64,000 nt of DNA from Pseudomonas cremoris (GTDB lineage: Bacteria > Pseudomonadota > Gammaproteobacteria > Pseudomonadales > Pseudomonadaceae). Position 1 is the first letter of the stretch; every line of letters begins with the position of its first letter. A model generated the notes under the pieces. It was given only the letters and a program-made list of their open reading frames with translations. It searched no databases and had not been told where the DNA came from. Positions 16,365 to 24,613 of the stretch are shown piece by piece. The DNA is taken from the NCBI RefSeq assembly GCF_014230465.1, contig NZ_JAAXCY010000012.1, forward strand, positions 186,001 through 250,000, written 5' to 3'. Made by a program: the position numbers and the translations under genes.

Positions 16365-18491
16365 ATGAAACATCTACCCCTGTTGGCGGGCCTGTTCGGC
16401 TGCCTGCCTGTGTGCGCCTGGTCCATCGAGCTGGCCCCGACCACCATTGATGGCGAGCAAACCGCCGAGCCCGGCCTGACCCTGGATCAATCCAGCGGCG
16501 CGGCGTCGCGGCTGGGACTGAGCGTGCGAGAGACACCTGCATCGGTGGCCATCGCCAACCTCAACGATATCGAGCGCCACGGCGCCAAGACCTTCCGCGA
16601 TGCCGCCAACACCCTGCCCGGCGTCAACGCCAGTGCGCCGCCGGGGTTTGGCGGGTTTGTGTCTTACCGTGGATTTACCAGCAGCCAGATCACCCAGATG
16701 TTCAACGGCATCAACGTTGCCACTGGCCTGGCCCGGCCGGTGGATGCGTGGATCTATGACCGGGTGGAACTGGTAGGCGGGCCCTCCTCGCTGATCAACG
16801 GCGCCGGCTCTGTAGGCGGCTCGCTCAACTACGTGACCAAGCTCGCCAGCCGCGAGGAGCAGGCCGCCGAAGGCCAGCTCACCTATGGCAGCTATGACAC
16901 GGCCGGCATGGCCTTCGGCGTCAATCACGCCCTGACCGAGCCAGGTGCCGAAGTGCAGCATTACGCGCGCCTGGATGTGAGCCGCAACACCAACCACAGC
17001 TACATCGACCGCGATCAGCGCGAGGCCTGGAGCCTGGCGTTTTCCCTGCTCAGCGACCTCACCCCCAACCTGTCCCACACCCTGGCGCTGGAATACCAGG
17101 ACGAACACGAAGACAGCCCCTACTGGGGCACGCCGGTGCTCAACCCCAAGGCTGGTGAGTTGAAGATCGACAAGCACAACCGTTTCAACAACTACAACGT
17201 CGCCGATGGCCGTTACGAACAGCGCACGATCTGGGCGCGTTCGATCATTGACTACCGCATCAATGACAACACGACCCTGAAAAATACGCTCTACCACCTG
17301 GACAGCCAGCGCGACTATCGCAACCTGGAAACCTACCAGTACAACGCCGATAACAGCGCGGTGAATCGTTCCACTGCCTACCAAGTGCGTCATCAAGGCG
17401 TACAGAACGGCAACCAGTTCGAACTGCGCCACGACGATAGCCTCTTCGGCATGTCAACCACCTGGTCCGGCGGTTTTGAGTACAAGGTCAACAGCACGAC
17501 AAACAGCCCTTTGAACGTGTCCGGAAACAGCAGCGTAGATCCGAACCACTACGACCCTGGCTACTTCTATGGCATCCCGGGCACCCAATCAGGTTTCGTC
17601 AAGGACAAAACCAACGAGGTCACCACCAAGGCGTTGTTCGTCGAAAACCGCCTGGGCCTCACCGATAAACTGTCGCTGCTCACCGGCCTGCGCTACGACG
17701 CCATTGACCTGGATGTCACCAACCATCGCGCGATAACGGCTACTAACCCACGGCACTTCAAGCGCAGTTGGGAGCCGGTAACCGGGCGCGTGGGCCTGAC
17801 CTACCAGTTCATTCCTTCGGCCAACGTGTATGTGCAATACAGCACCGCCGCCGAGCAACCGAACACCACCACACAGGTATTCGATGTATCCACTGGCAAA
17901 CAGTGGGAAGTGGGCAGCAAGTTCGATTATCTGGACGGGCGCGGCTCAGCTACCGTGGCGGCCTACAAGATCGAGCGCAAAGACTTTGCCGTCACCGACC
18001 CAGAAGACCCGACCAATAGCATCCCGGTGGGAGCGCAGTCCTCCAAGGGCATCGAGTTGGCGAGTTCCCTGCGCATCACGCCCAAGTTGCTGGCAGAAGG
18101 CAACTTCGCCTGGGTGGACGCCGAGTACGATGACTTCAACGAGAAAACTGCCAGTGGTGCGGTGGTTTCACGCAAGGGCAATACACCGACCAACGTACCC
18201 AAGCGTGTGGGCAACCTGTGGCTGACCTATGACTTTGCCGAAGACTGGCAAGGCGGTGTGGATGCGCGGTATGTGGCCGAGGTGTATGCGGATAACGCCA
18301 ATACCCAGACGGTACCCGCGTACACGTTGTTCGGGACGTTCCTGCGGTACAAGGTAGACGCGCACACTTCCATCACCGGACGGGTACGTAATTTGACGAA
18401 TGAGGTATATGCCGAGTTTGCCCATGTGTCACCGGCTTACTACCTGGGATCGCCGCGAACCTTCGAGTTGGCGGTAAACACCAAGTTCTAA
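16365..18491 (+). CDS. TonB-dependent outer-membrane receptor
   Basis: A 708-residue receptor. A signal peptide (MKHLPLLAGLFGCLPVCAWS) is followed by a plug domain with ETPASVAIANLNDIERHG, FGGFVSYRGF and VELVGGPSSLINGAG, then a beta barrel ending FELAVNTKF. There is no STN domain. It resembles siderophore-type receptors, but the substrate is unclear: I see no Fur-like site upstream, and its partner gene is DUF2946. It lacks the Met/Cys-rich plug expected of OprC copper receptors. AGGATT lies seven bases before the ATG. A REPIN follows 15 bases after the stop. Confidence 0.9.
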   Translation: MKHLPLLAGLFGCLPVCAWSIELAPTTIDGEQTAEPGLTLDQSSGAASRLGLSVRETPASVAIANLNDIERHGAKTFRDAANTLPGVNASAPPGFGGFVSYRGFTSSQITQMFNGINVATGLARPVDAWIYDRVELVGGPSSLINGAGSVGGSLNYVTKLASREEQAAEGQLTYGSYDTAGMAFGVNHALTEPGAEVQHYARLDVSRNTNHSYIDRDQREAWSLAFSLLSDLTPNLSHTLALEYQDEHEDSPYWGTPVLNPKAGELKIDKHNRFNNYNVADGRYEQRTIWARSIIDYRINDNTTLKNTLYHLDSQRDYRNLETYQYNADNSAVNRSTAYQVRHQGVQNGNQFELRHDDSLFGMSTTWSGGFEYKVNSTTNSPLNVSGNSSVDPNHYDPGYFYGIPGTQSGFVKDKTNEVTTKALFVENRLGLTDKLSLLTGLRYDAIDLDVTNHRAITATNPRHFKRSWEPVTGRVGLTYQFIPSANVYVQYSTAAEQPNTTTQVFDVSTGKQWEVGSKFDYLDGRGSATVAAYKIERKDFAVTDPEDPTNSIPVGAQSSKGIELASSLRITPKLLAEGNFAWVDAEYDDFNEKTASGAVVSRKGNTPTNVPKRVGNLWLTYDFAEDWQGGVDARYVAEVYADNANTQTVPAYTLFGTFLRYKVDAHTSITGRVRNLTNEVYAEFAHVSPAYYLGSPRTFELAVNTKF

Positions 18492-18506
18492 ACCTGAAAT
18501 ACAATT

Positions 18507-18604
18507 AAAAATGTGGGAGCGGGCTTGCTCGCGAATGCGGTGTGCCAGATACAAGTTCATTAACTGATCCACCGTATTCGCGAGCAAGCCCGCTCCCACA
18601 TTTT
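18507..18604. repeat. REPIN, copy 1
   Basis: Two long inverted arms (18507-18541 and 18570-18604) containing GTGGGAGCGGGCTTGCTCGC and its complement, with a 28-base spacer. It fills the gap between the convergent TonB receptor and binding-protein genes and would form a long hairpin in either transcript. Confidence 0.9.
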
Positions 18605-18631
18605 GATCTCCATTCTGCTTTTAGACTGGGG

Positions 18632-19648
18632 TTATTTAAGGCTGGTCTCAACCTTCTGCGCCACATCCTCTGGCAACCATGCTTTCCACACTTCGGGGTG
18701 CTCTTTCAAGAACGCCTGGGCCACTTCCCGTGGCGCGGTGTGATTCTCGCTCATGGTCGCCAAGGCCTTGTTCAGCGGCTCGATAGGAAACTCGACCTTC
18801 TCGAAGAACTGTGCAATCTGCGGATGCTCCTTCTGGAACGGCGTTGACACACCGATGCTCAACTTGGACGCCAACGACCGCGTAGGCTTCGGATCGGGAT
18901 TGTCCGCATCCGTCAACGTCTTCCAGGCCTCGGCGTCGAACGGCGGCTCCTCCAGCTGGATCAGCTTATAGCGCCCCATCAACGGCGTCGGCGACCAATA
19001 ATAGAACAGCACCGGCTTGCCCCGGCGGATCGATGAGGCGATCTCGGCGTCCAGTGCCGCACCCGAACCACTGCGGAAGTTCACGTAGCTGTCGTCCAGC
19101 CCATAGGCCTTGAGTTTCTGCTTGTTGACCACTTCCGAGGTCCAGCCGATAGGGCTGTTGAGGAAGCGCCCTTTGCTGGGGGCTTCGGGGTCCTTGAACA
19201 CGTCCTTGTAGCGTGCCAGGTCCTTTACACTCTTGAGGTCCGGCGCCAGCGGCTTGATACCTTTGGCGGGGTCGCCCTTGACCACGTATTCCGGCACCCA
19301 CCAACCTTCGGTGGCACCCTTGACCGTATCACCCAGGCCCACCACTTTGCCTTCGGCTTCGGCCTTGACCCAAACAGGGCTGCGGCCCGCCCACTCTTCG
19401 CCGATCACCTGGATGTCGTTCTTGGCCAGGGCGGTTTCCAGGGTGATGGTAGTACCGGGCAAAGTGTCGGTGGGCAGGTCGTAGCCCTTCTCGACAATGA
19501 CTCGCAGTACTTCAGTGATCAGGCTGCCGCTTTCCCAGTTCAGGTCGGCAAAGTGCACCGGGGTTTCGGCGGCCAAAACCGACGGCGCAGCCATCGACAG
19601 ACTCAAGGTCGTCAGGGATGCGGCCAACAGCGTTTTAAATCCTTTCAT
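18632..19648 (-). CDS. Glycine-betaine-type ABC transporter substrate-binding protein (OpuAC family)
   Basis: A 338-residue periplasmic protein. Signal peptide MKGFKTLLAASLTTLSLSMA ends near VLAAE. The OpuAC fold is visible in FADLNWESGSLITEVLRVI, EEWAGRSPVWVKA, ATEGWWVPEY and PVLFYYWSPTPLMG, with the Trp/Tyr residues that form the cation-pi cage for quaternary amines. No permease or ATPase gene is adjacent, as for the orphan BetX/CaiX-type binding proteins of Pseudomonas that feed a shared Cbc transporter. The ligand (betaine, choline, carnitine or another) cannot be decided here. Confidence 0.88.
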   Translation of the reverse strand: MKGFKTLLAASLTTLSLSMAAPSVLAAETPVHFADLNWESGSLITEVLRVIVEKGYDLPTDTLPGTTITLETALAKNDIQVIGEEWAGRSPVWVKAEAEGKVVGLGDTVKGATEGWWVPEYVVKGDPAKGIKPLAPDLKSVKDLARYKDVFKDPEAPSKGRFLNSPIGWTSEVVNKQKLKAYGLDDSYVNFRSGSGAALDAEIASSIRRGKPVLFYYWSPTPLMGRYKLIQLEEPPFDAEAWKTLTDADNPDPKPTRSLASKLSIGVSTPFQKEHPQIAQFFEKVEFPIEPLNKALATMSENHTAPREVAQAFLKEHPEVWKAWLPEDVAQKVETSLK

Positions 19649-19781
19649 GCCTTAGCACCTCGCGATATCGCAGCCAATAGCGAACGGCTTTGCTGCGGAT
19701 GCGCGAAGCCTCTGAATAGTTAAGTCAACTCAACTGTAGTAGAGGTTCCGGGCGCTAAAGCTTAAACAGCGTGTTTATGAG

Positions 19782-20252
19782 TCACTCACTGGCCTTGAAT
19801 GTCACCAGTTCACCCTTGCGCCACTTGGCAGCCTTGCCAGTCACGGCCTTCAGGGTTTTGGTCAGGCCTTCCTGCAATTGCTCGTTGGCGGCGAACACCA
19901 GCATAACGCTGTGGCCTTCCTTGAACACAATGCCCTGGCCTTCGGCTGAAGAAACAAAGGCATAGTCGCCCAGGCCATACACCGTCAACTTGATGTCGCG
20001 GAACTTCAACTCGAACTTGCCACCTTCCCGGCTGGGCAATACCGCTGCGCGGAAATGGTCGCCCACTTTGAGTTCCAGACGTGGTTTGTCATCCACCACC
20101 ATCGCCGTTTCGGTGTCGATTTCGGCAATGTAGATGCCTTCCGGCGTCTGTTCGGTGATGTATACGAAACGGGATTGAAACTGCTTGACCAACTTTGCGC
20201 GCAAATCGCCCAGCACGAACAGCGCGTGCATATCCAGATTACTGACTGCCAA
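19782..20252 (-). CDS. Conserved-looking protein of unknown function
   Basis: A 156-residue soluble protein starting MAVSNLDMHALFVLGDLRAK. It has alternating strands (RFVYITEQTPEGIYIAEIDT, FELKFRDIKLTVYGLGDYAF) suggestive of a beta-rich fold, and a basic C-terminus. There is no signal peptide, membrane helix or motif I recognise. GGAGCG at about 20258-20263 precedes the start. Monocistronic by spacing. Confidence 0.65.
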   Translation of the reverse strand: MAVSNLDMHALFVLGDLRAKLVKQFQSRFVYITEQTPEGIYIAEIDTETAMVVDDKPRLELKVGDHFRAAVLPSREGGKFELKFRDIKLTVYGLGDYAFVSSAEGQGIVFKEGHSVMLVFAANEQLQEGLTKTLKAVTGKAAKWRKGELVTFKASE

Positions 20253-20647
20253 GGAAACGCTCCCACATCGAAAAGAGCGCCGTCCGCCGGAGCGGGCAGC
20301 ACAAAAAAACGGCCGTTACGGCACGATCACACAACACATTCATTGAAAAAAACTGAAGAAGATTCGCTGCAGCGCCATAAGACTAGTACAGACGTACGCG
20401 ATGGGCCTTGTGCAAGGTCATCAGGCATCACAGGAGATCACAGGTTCAACGGCCCGAGAACACGGGTCGACCAACTTCAGAGAATAACCCAATTAAAAAC
20501 GCAGTTTTCCGACATCGAATACAAAACACACACCTGAACATGGAACCAGGCACCGGCGGGTGACAACAATACTAAAACAGCAACACGGAACAACACCACC
20601 CAAAACGCAGCCGTTGAGTCAACCGGATCGATCGACAGGAGCAGGCG
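20253..20647. other. 395-base intergenic region
   Basis: AT-richer than the neighbours, with A-rich runs (about 20565-20600) and no convincing reading frame. It must hold the divergent promoters for the genes at 20252 and 20648. No tRNA, terminator or repeat was seen. Confidence 0.5.
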
Positions 20648-20923
20648 ATGCAACGACCCCCCTACAACGCAATGTCCTCGCACACTCGTTCAGCATGCCA
20701 GGACGAGGCCCAATACTACCGCTTGCGCGGCTACGACGGGTACCTGGATTCGGTTCTTTACCAAGTCGTACCTGCCGGTAGAAACTTTTTCCACATTCGC
20801 GAAGTGCTCAGCGGCCGAGTCAAAGGCTTTCGCACCGACCATATCCAGGCTTGCGAACTGGCAAAAAAACTCGAAGCCCGCCTGCATGCGCACCCAGGAG
20901 GAATCGTTTCGTCACCTGCATGA
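20648..20923 (+). CDS. Small protein of unknown function, 91 residues
   Basis: MQRPPYNAMSSHTRSACQDE is followed by a compact domain QYYRLRGYDGYLDSVLYQVV, PAGRNFFHIREVLSGRVKGF and ACELAKKLEARLHAH, an alternating beta/helix pattern. GGAGCAGG lies four to ten bases before the ATG. First of three codirectional small genes (20648, 21034, 21330). No family recognised. Confidence 0.65.
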   Translation: MQRPPYNAMSSHTRSACQDEAQYYRLRGYDGYLDSVLYQVVPAGRNFFHIREVLSGRVKGFRTDHIQACELAKKLEARLHAHPGGIVSSPA

Positions 20924-21033
20924 CTTTACTGCGCCGCAGTCCCCCAACAACTGCCATACTGGCCCGTCCACCGAAATGTGCGCCCCGCGGGCCAGGTTTC
21001 ACCAGTGCAGTTATCTCCAAGGGAAGGCTCTAC

Positions 21034-21264
21034 GTGACGGAATTTGATATTGGCGAATTTTTTATCCACGGCGGCGTAAGGGAAGTAGACGGTGAATTTC
21101 AGGCGGTGATCGTGATGCGGGCCAAGCCACCGCTGAAAACCGTTACCACGCACCAAGTGGAAAAAGATCGCTGGTTCAAAACCGCCGATGCCGCAGCAGT
21201 CGCCGGCAAAGACGCTGCGCAGGCGCTGAAAACCGCCGTGGACGCCGGAGCATTGAATTCCTGA
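21034..21264 (+). CDS. Small protein of unknown function, 76 residues
   Basis: GTG start at 21034 with AAGGGAAGG upstream. The product begins VTEFDIGEFFIHGGVREVDG, continues EFQAVIVMRAKPPLKTVTTH and ends in an Ala/Lys-rich helix (AAVAGKDAAQALKTAVDAG). Longer in-frame extensions upstream read like out-of-frame sequence of the previous gene and are rejected. A beta-sheet-plus-helix miniature domain; function unknown. Confidence 0.62.
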   Translation: MTEFDIGEFFIHGGVREVDGEFQAVIVMRAKPPLKTVTTHQVEKDRWFKTADAAAVAGKDAAQALKTAVDAGALNS

Positions 21265-21329
21265 TCCAATCGAACTCTGCCGCGTCGCTATCCTCCCATG
21301 CATAACGACCACCCTGCATGGAGAACGAT

Positions 21330-21566
21330 ATGGACGCGCCAATCCCCACCCTCGAAACCCTGTTTGCACAACTGGGCCTGGACTCCTCCCCAGAAGCCAT
21401 CGACGCTTTTATCGTCGCGCATCCGCTGCCTGAGGACGTGAAGCTGATCGATGCGCCCTTCTGGTCCGCCCAACAGGCCCAGTTTCTCAAGGAAGAACTA
21501 CGCGAAGATGCCGATTGGGCGATTGCCGTGGATGAGTTGAACCAGCGCCTGCATCAACCGCACTAA
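21330..21566 (+). CDS. DUF2789 family protein
   Basis: A 78-residue protein. MDAPIPTLETLFAQLGLDSS, then HPLPEDVKLIDAPFWSAQQA and a helix FLKEELREDADWAIAVDELN. This is the DUF2789 pattern common in Pseudomonas. GGAG lies six bases upstream of the ATG at 21330. Function unknown. Confidence 0.85.
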   Translation: MDAPIPTLETLFAQLGLDSSPEAIDAFIVAHPLPEDVKLIDAPFWSAQQAQFLKEELREDADWAIAVDELNQRLHQPH

Positions 21567-21573
21567 GCCCCTG

Positions 21574-21777
21574 TCAATGCAGGCTGTCTGATTGTTCCAG
21601 GCGTAACAGCGCTTGCCAGGCAGCCCTGCACTCTTCAGCCTCATCACGGCTGGCAAACGCGGTGCCGCGCTGTTCACCATTAAGCAGCACCACCCAGCAG
21701 GCCTTCTGGCCGAGCGCTCGCAAGGTTTGCGGTACGCCACTGCCAATCATCACGGCGACATCGACTTTATTTTGCAT
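21574..21777 (-). CDS. Small protein of unknown function, 67 residues
   Basis: Starts MQNKVDVAVMIGSGVPQTLR, with a central strand pair ACWVVLLNGEQRGTAFASRD and a C-terminal helix EAEECRAAWQALLRLEQ. This is a plausible single small alpha/beta domain. GGAGAAGC precedes the ATG at 21777. Convergent with the DUF2789 gene, seven bases apart. Confidence 0.62.
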   Translation of the reverse strand: MQNKVDVAVMIGSGVPQTLRALGQKACWVVLLNGEQRGTAFASRDEAEECRAAWQALLRLEQSDSLH

Positions 21778-21892
21778 GGAGCTTCTCCGCAGCATTAGTT
21801 AGCTGGCTAACAATGTTGGCCATGCTACGGCTTTCATCAAGTTGGAAAAAGCTATCCACGGAATAGCTCCATTGCATAAACAGCAATAATCC

Positions 21893-23563
21893 CTAAGCCC
21901 CTTCGGGTTTGTAGCCCAGGCGCAGCCCGCCCCAATGCCGCCCCCCAACCATGATCGGCACCGACAAGTCGTGCATCAATTCACCCGTATCGCGCGTGTA
22001 CGTCTGCAGCAATACGGCCTGCTGATGGCTGCCACAGCGAATTCCGGTACGGTCTTCAAACTTGCGCTTGGTGCGGTTTTGTACCGCGTCCACCTGCACA
22101 TCGCCGGTCAGTGCCTGGGAAAACGCCTTGTTGTGGGTCGGCACATAGCCTTGGGGCGTGCACGCGATAGCGAATACCAGCCCTTCATGGCGGGGCAATA
22201 ACGCCTCCTGAATGGCCGGCAACACCTGGTCGGTGTAGCCATCAAATCGCGTGTGAAACTTGCTCGGGCGAGTATTCGGGATCGGCGTGTAGCTGCGGTC
22301 GAACAGATCGTCCAGGCTGATGCGGTTCTGCTGTATATCGGCCTCGAATTGGGCGCTGATCCGGCCGGCGCCTTCGCGGGCCAGGTCGTAGACACGCTGG
22401 TGATAGTCGTCCAGCCCAACTTCCGCCAACCGTTCGCTGATGGTTTCGGCCTGCCCTTCCATCTGTACAGCGGCATCGGCCAGTTGGCGGGTCTGCTGGT
22501 CGCTTATTGCCAGGTCGCTGCGCATTTGCTCCACGGCATGGAACAAGCTGTCGAGCTGGATGCGATTGGTGTCGGTGCCCTGGGCGATCTCGTTGACTTG
22601 GCCTTCCACATCTGCAGCCAGGCTGGCGATGCTTTGCAACTGCTCCCCAGCGTGCTCCACCTGCTCCACGCCGGTGTGCAGGTCCGCCGAGAGCTGACGA
22701 ATCTGTTCTACCACCTGAGCAGTACGTTGCTGGATATCCGCCACCATCACCCCGACCTCATCGGTGGCCGTCGCCGTGCGGCCCGCCAAACCGCGCACCT
22801 CATCGGCCACCACAGCAAAGCCGCGACCATGCTCGCCGGCCCGCGCCGCTTCAATCGCCGCGTTGAGTGCCAACAGGTTGGTCTGGCTGGCAATCGACTG
22901 GATCACCAAGGTCACTCGCTGGATTTCTTCACTGCGCTGGCTCAAGGCCTCAATCAGCTCACGGCTGGCATTAGCGCGCTGGCTGAGTTGGTGCATTTGC
23001 GTGATCGACTGGGCCAGCACTTCACGGCCTTCGGTGCTGCGTTGATGGGCCTGGCTGGCAGCGGCCAAGGCTTCGCGGCTGAGTTGGGAAGTGATTTTTT
23101 CAGTGCCAATCATCACTTCTGCACTGCTGACAATCTGCTTGGCCGCGCTCAATTGCGACTGCAAGCGTGCAGCCAGTTGCTTGACCGAATAGGCCACGCC
23201 GGCGGCGGACAGCGCGTTATGGCTGGTGGTGTGGGACAAGTCACGGGTGAGCTCGCCAATGGCGTCAGCACCTGACGAGGGCACAACAACCGACGTGTGA
23301 CTTTTAAGACGAGGTAGCCAGATCACCAGCAAAGCCAGTGGCAGGCAGAGGTATAACGGCAAGCTGGCAAACACCAGGCCCAGTAGCACCAGCACCAGGG
23401 CGGTGCTCTGCAAAAGCGGCGTCAGCCAGCCGGGCAACCCGCGCACCACCGTTTGTGGTGGTACTGCTGCGCCCATCAGAGATCCGTCTCCAGCCATCTT
23501 CGTTACCCCACTGCTTGTCATTATTGTCGCTGCATTAAACGCCACTATACGGCCATTATCCAT
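21893..23563 (-). CDS. Methyl-accepting chemotaxis protein with C-terminal sensory domain
   Basis: A 556-residue chemoreceptor with an unusual order. A hydrophobic membrane hairpin at about 45-84 ([33 protein letters not shown]) has no periplasmic ligand domain. The MCP signalling coiled coil follows, with the invariant tip around [19 protein letters not shown], and then a C-terminal domain of about 150 residues ([40 protein letters not shown]) resembling a Cache/PAS-like sensor placed after the signalling tip. That layout implies cytoplasmic sensing. The start at 23563 has AAAGG upstream; Met23 is an alternative. Confidence 0.9.
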   Translation of the reverse strand: MDNGRIVAFNAATIMTSSGVTKMAGDGSLMGAAVPPQTVVRGLPGWLTPLLQSTALVLVLLGLVFASLPLYLCLPLALLVIWLPRLKSHTSVVVPSSGADAIGELTRDLSHTTSHNALSAAGVAYSVKQLAARLQSQLSAAKQIVSSAEVMIGTEKITSQLSREALAAASQAHQRSTEGREVLAQSITQMHQLSQRANASRELIEALSQRSEEIQRVTLVIQSIASQTNLLALNAAIEAARAGEHGRGFAVVADEVRGLAGRTATATDEVGVMVADIQQRTAQVVEQIRQLSADLHTGVEQVEHAGEQLQSIASLAADVEGQVNEIAQGTDTNRIQLDSLFHAVEQMRSDLAISDQQTRQLADAAVQMEGQAETISERLAEVGLDDYHQRVYDLAREGAGRISAQFEADIQQNRISLDDLFDRSYTPIPNTRPSKFHTRFDGYTDQVLPAIQEALLPRHEGLVFAIACTPQGYVPTHNKAFSQALTGDVQVDAVQNRTKRKFEDRTGIRCGSHQQAVLLQTYTRDTGELMHDLSVPIMVGGRHWGGLRLGYKPEGA

Positions 23564-23659
23564 GGGCCTTTAGTGGGGGAGCTTGCAGTAGATCAATAGA
23601 CGGGGCGTAACGGGTCTTTCTCTGGGAAACCGTATAAACGGCTCCCCAGCTTCACCGCA

Positions 23660-24064
23660 TCAGGCTTGGCGCTGATGCTTGTCGATCTGCTCGTGGCGCT
23701 CTTGCGCTTCGATGCAGTACTTGGTGGTGGGGCTGATCAGCAGGCGCTTGAGGCCAATCGGCTCGCCGCTGTCATCACACCAGCCAAAGGAATCTTCCTT
23801 GATGCGGTCCAGTGCACGCTCAAGCTGCGGCAGCATGCGCTGGTCGCGATCGATGGCGTTTACCAGCCAGGTGCGCTCTTCTTCCACGGAAGCGGCGTCA
23901 GCCGGGTCTGCCGGGGTGTCCAGGCTTTCAATGGCGATACGGTTCTGTTCAATGCGCTCGTGGTGTTCCACTTTCATGTCTTGCAGCATCTGCTCGAAAA
24001 AAGCGTGCTGTTCGGCATTCATGTAGTCATCCGCCGGCATGGCCAGCAACTTTTCCTTTGTCAT
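23660..24064 (-). CDS. DksA-family RNA polymerase-binding protein, DksA2-like
   Basis: A 134-residue DksA relative that binds the RNA polymerase secondary channel. The coiled-coil tip motif DxxDxA is present as Asp53-Pro-Ala-Asp56-Ala-Ala58. Of the four zinc cysteines only two remain: Cys96-Asp-Asp-Ser99 and Cys117-Ile-Glu-Ala120. This matches the pattern of Pseudomonas DksA2, which folds without zinc and supports the stringent response when zinc is scarce. The ATG at 24064 is used because upstream in-frame sequence is not DksA-like. No Zur site was identified. Confidence 0.85.
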   Translation of the reverse strand: MTKEKLLAMPADDYMNAEQHAFFEQMLQDMKVEHHERIEQNRIAIESLDTPADPADAASVEEERTWLVNAIDRDQRMLPQLERALDRIKEDSFGWCDDSGEPIGLKRLLISPTTKYCIEAQERHEQIDKHQRQA

Positions 24065-24438
24065 TGATTTCTCTATAAAAAATACGTGCATTAAGGCGAA
24101 TAAGGGAGCGTTCCGGCCGACCTCTGCAGGTCTCGGAAAGGCGCCGTCCATTCCAAGCGCCACCCGGCACTCAATTTACGAGGGGCGGCAGTCTAAGGCC
24201 GACTTGAGGGCGCAGCAACTGAAAAGACAGGCAATTTTTCCGAAATAAGCCTTAAAAGCACCAGGACGGGCTCGGCGAACGGTTATCGGAGTGCGTTTAT
24301 AGCAAGAAATTCAGTGTTGTGGAGCTATATAGAAGACAAACGGTTGATCTGTCACTCAGCAATACATAACACCCACTTTGGGTAGAAAAGGAATTAGCTG
24401 ATGGCCTCTGCACGTTCGCAGTGAAAAAAGGACCTTTG
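24065..24438. other. 374-base intergenic region
   Basis: Divergent promoter space between the DksA-like gene and the giant DUF6543 gene. It includes a short hairpin GACCT-CTGC-AGGTC near 24120, without a T-tail, and AT-rich stretches at 24295-24400 that could hold the DUF6543 promoter. No gene or RNA recognised. Confidence 0.45.
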
Positions 24439-24613
24439 ATGACGACCCTTCCTCTTTCAACGCCAGCCGATGCCGTCGGTGCCCAGTTCACCAGTCGCCC
24501 CAATGTGGCCAGTGTGGTTCAGGCATTGCTTAGCGCCGACCTCGCCTACACCTTTCCCACGCTGCAACTGGACTTGAACCCCCCTCTCAGGAGGCGGCTG
24601 GACACTGCAGCCC

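Noticed and set aside
16374..17432. 352-codon open frame on the minus strand
   Set aside because: Antisense to the TonB receptor plug and barrel.
16365..18491. TonB receptor as OprC-type copper receptor because of the DUF2946 neighbour
   Set aside because: The plug lacks the Met/Cys-rich copper motifs, so only a generic receptor call is supported.
18507..18604. Repeated GTGGGAGCGGGCTTGCTCGC units considered as a CRISPR array
   Set aside because: They occur as single inverted pairs scattered over 40 kb, not as direct repeats with spacers, and no cas gene is present.
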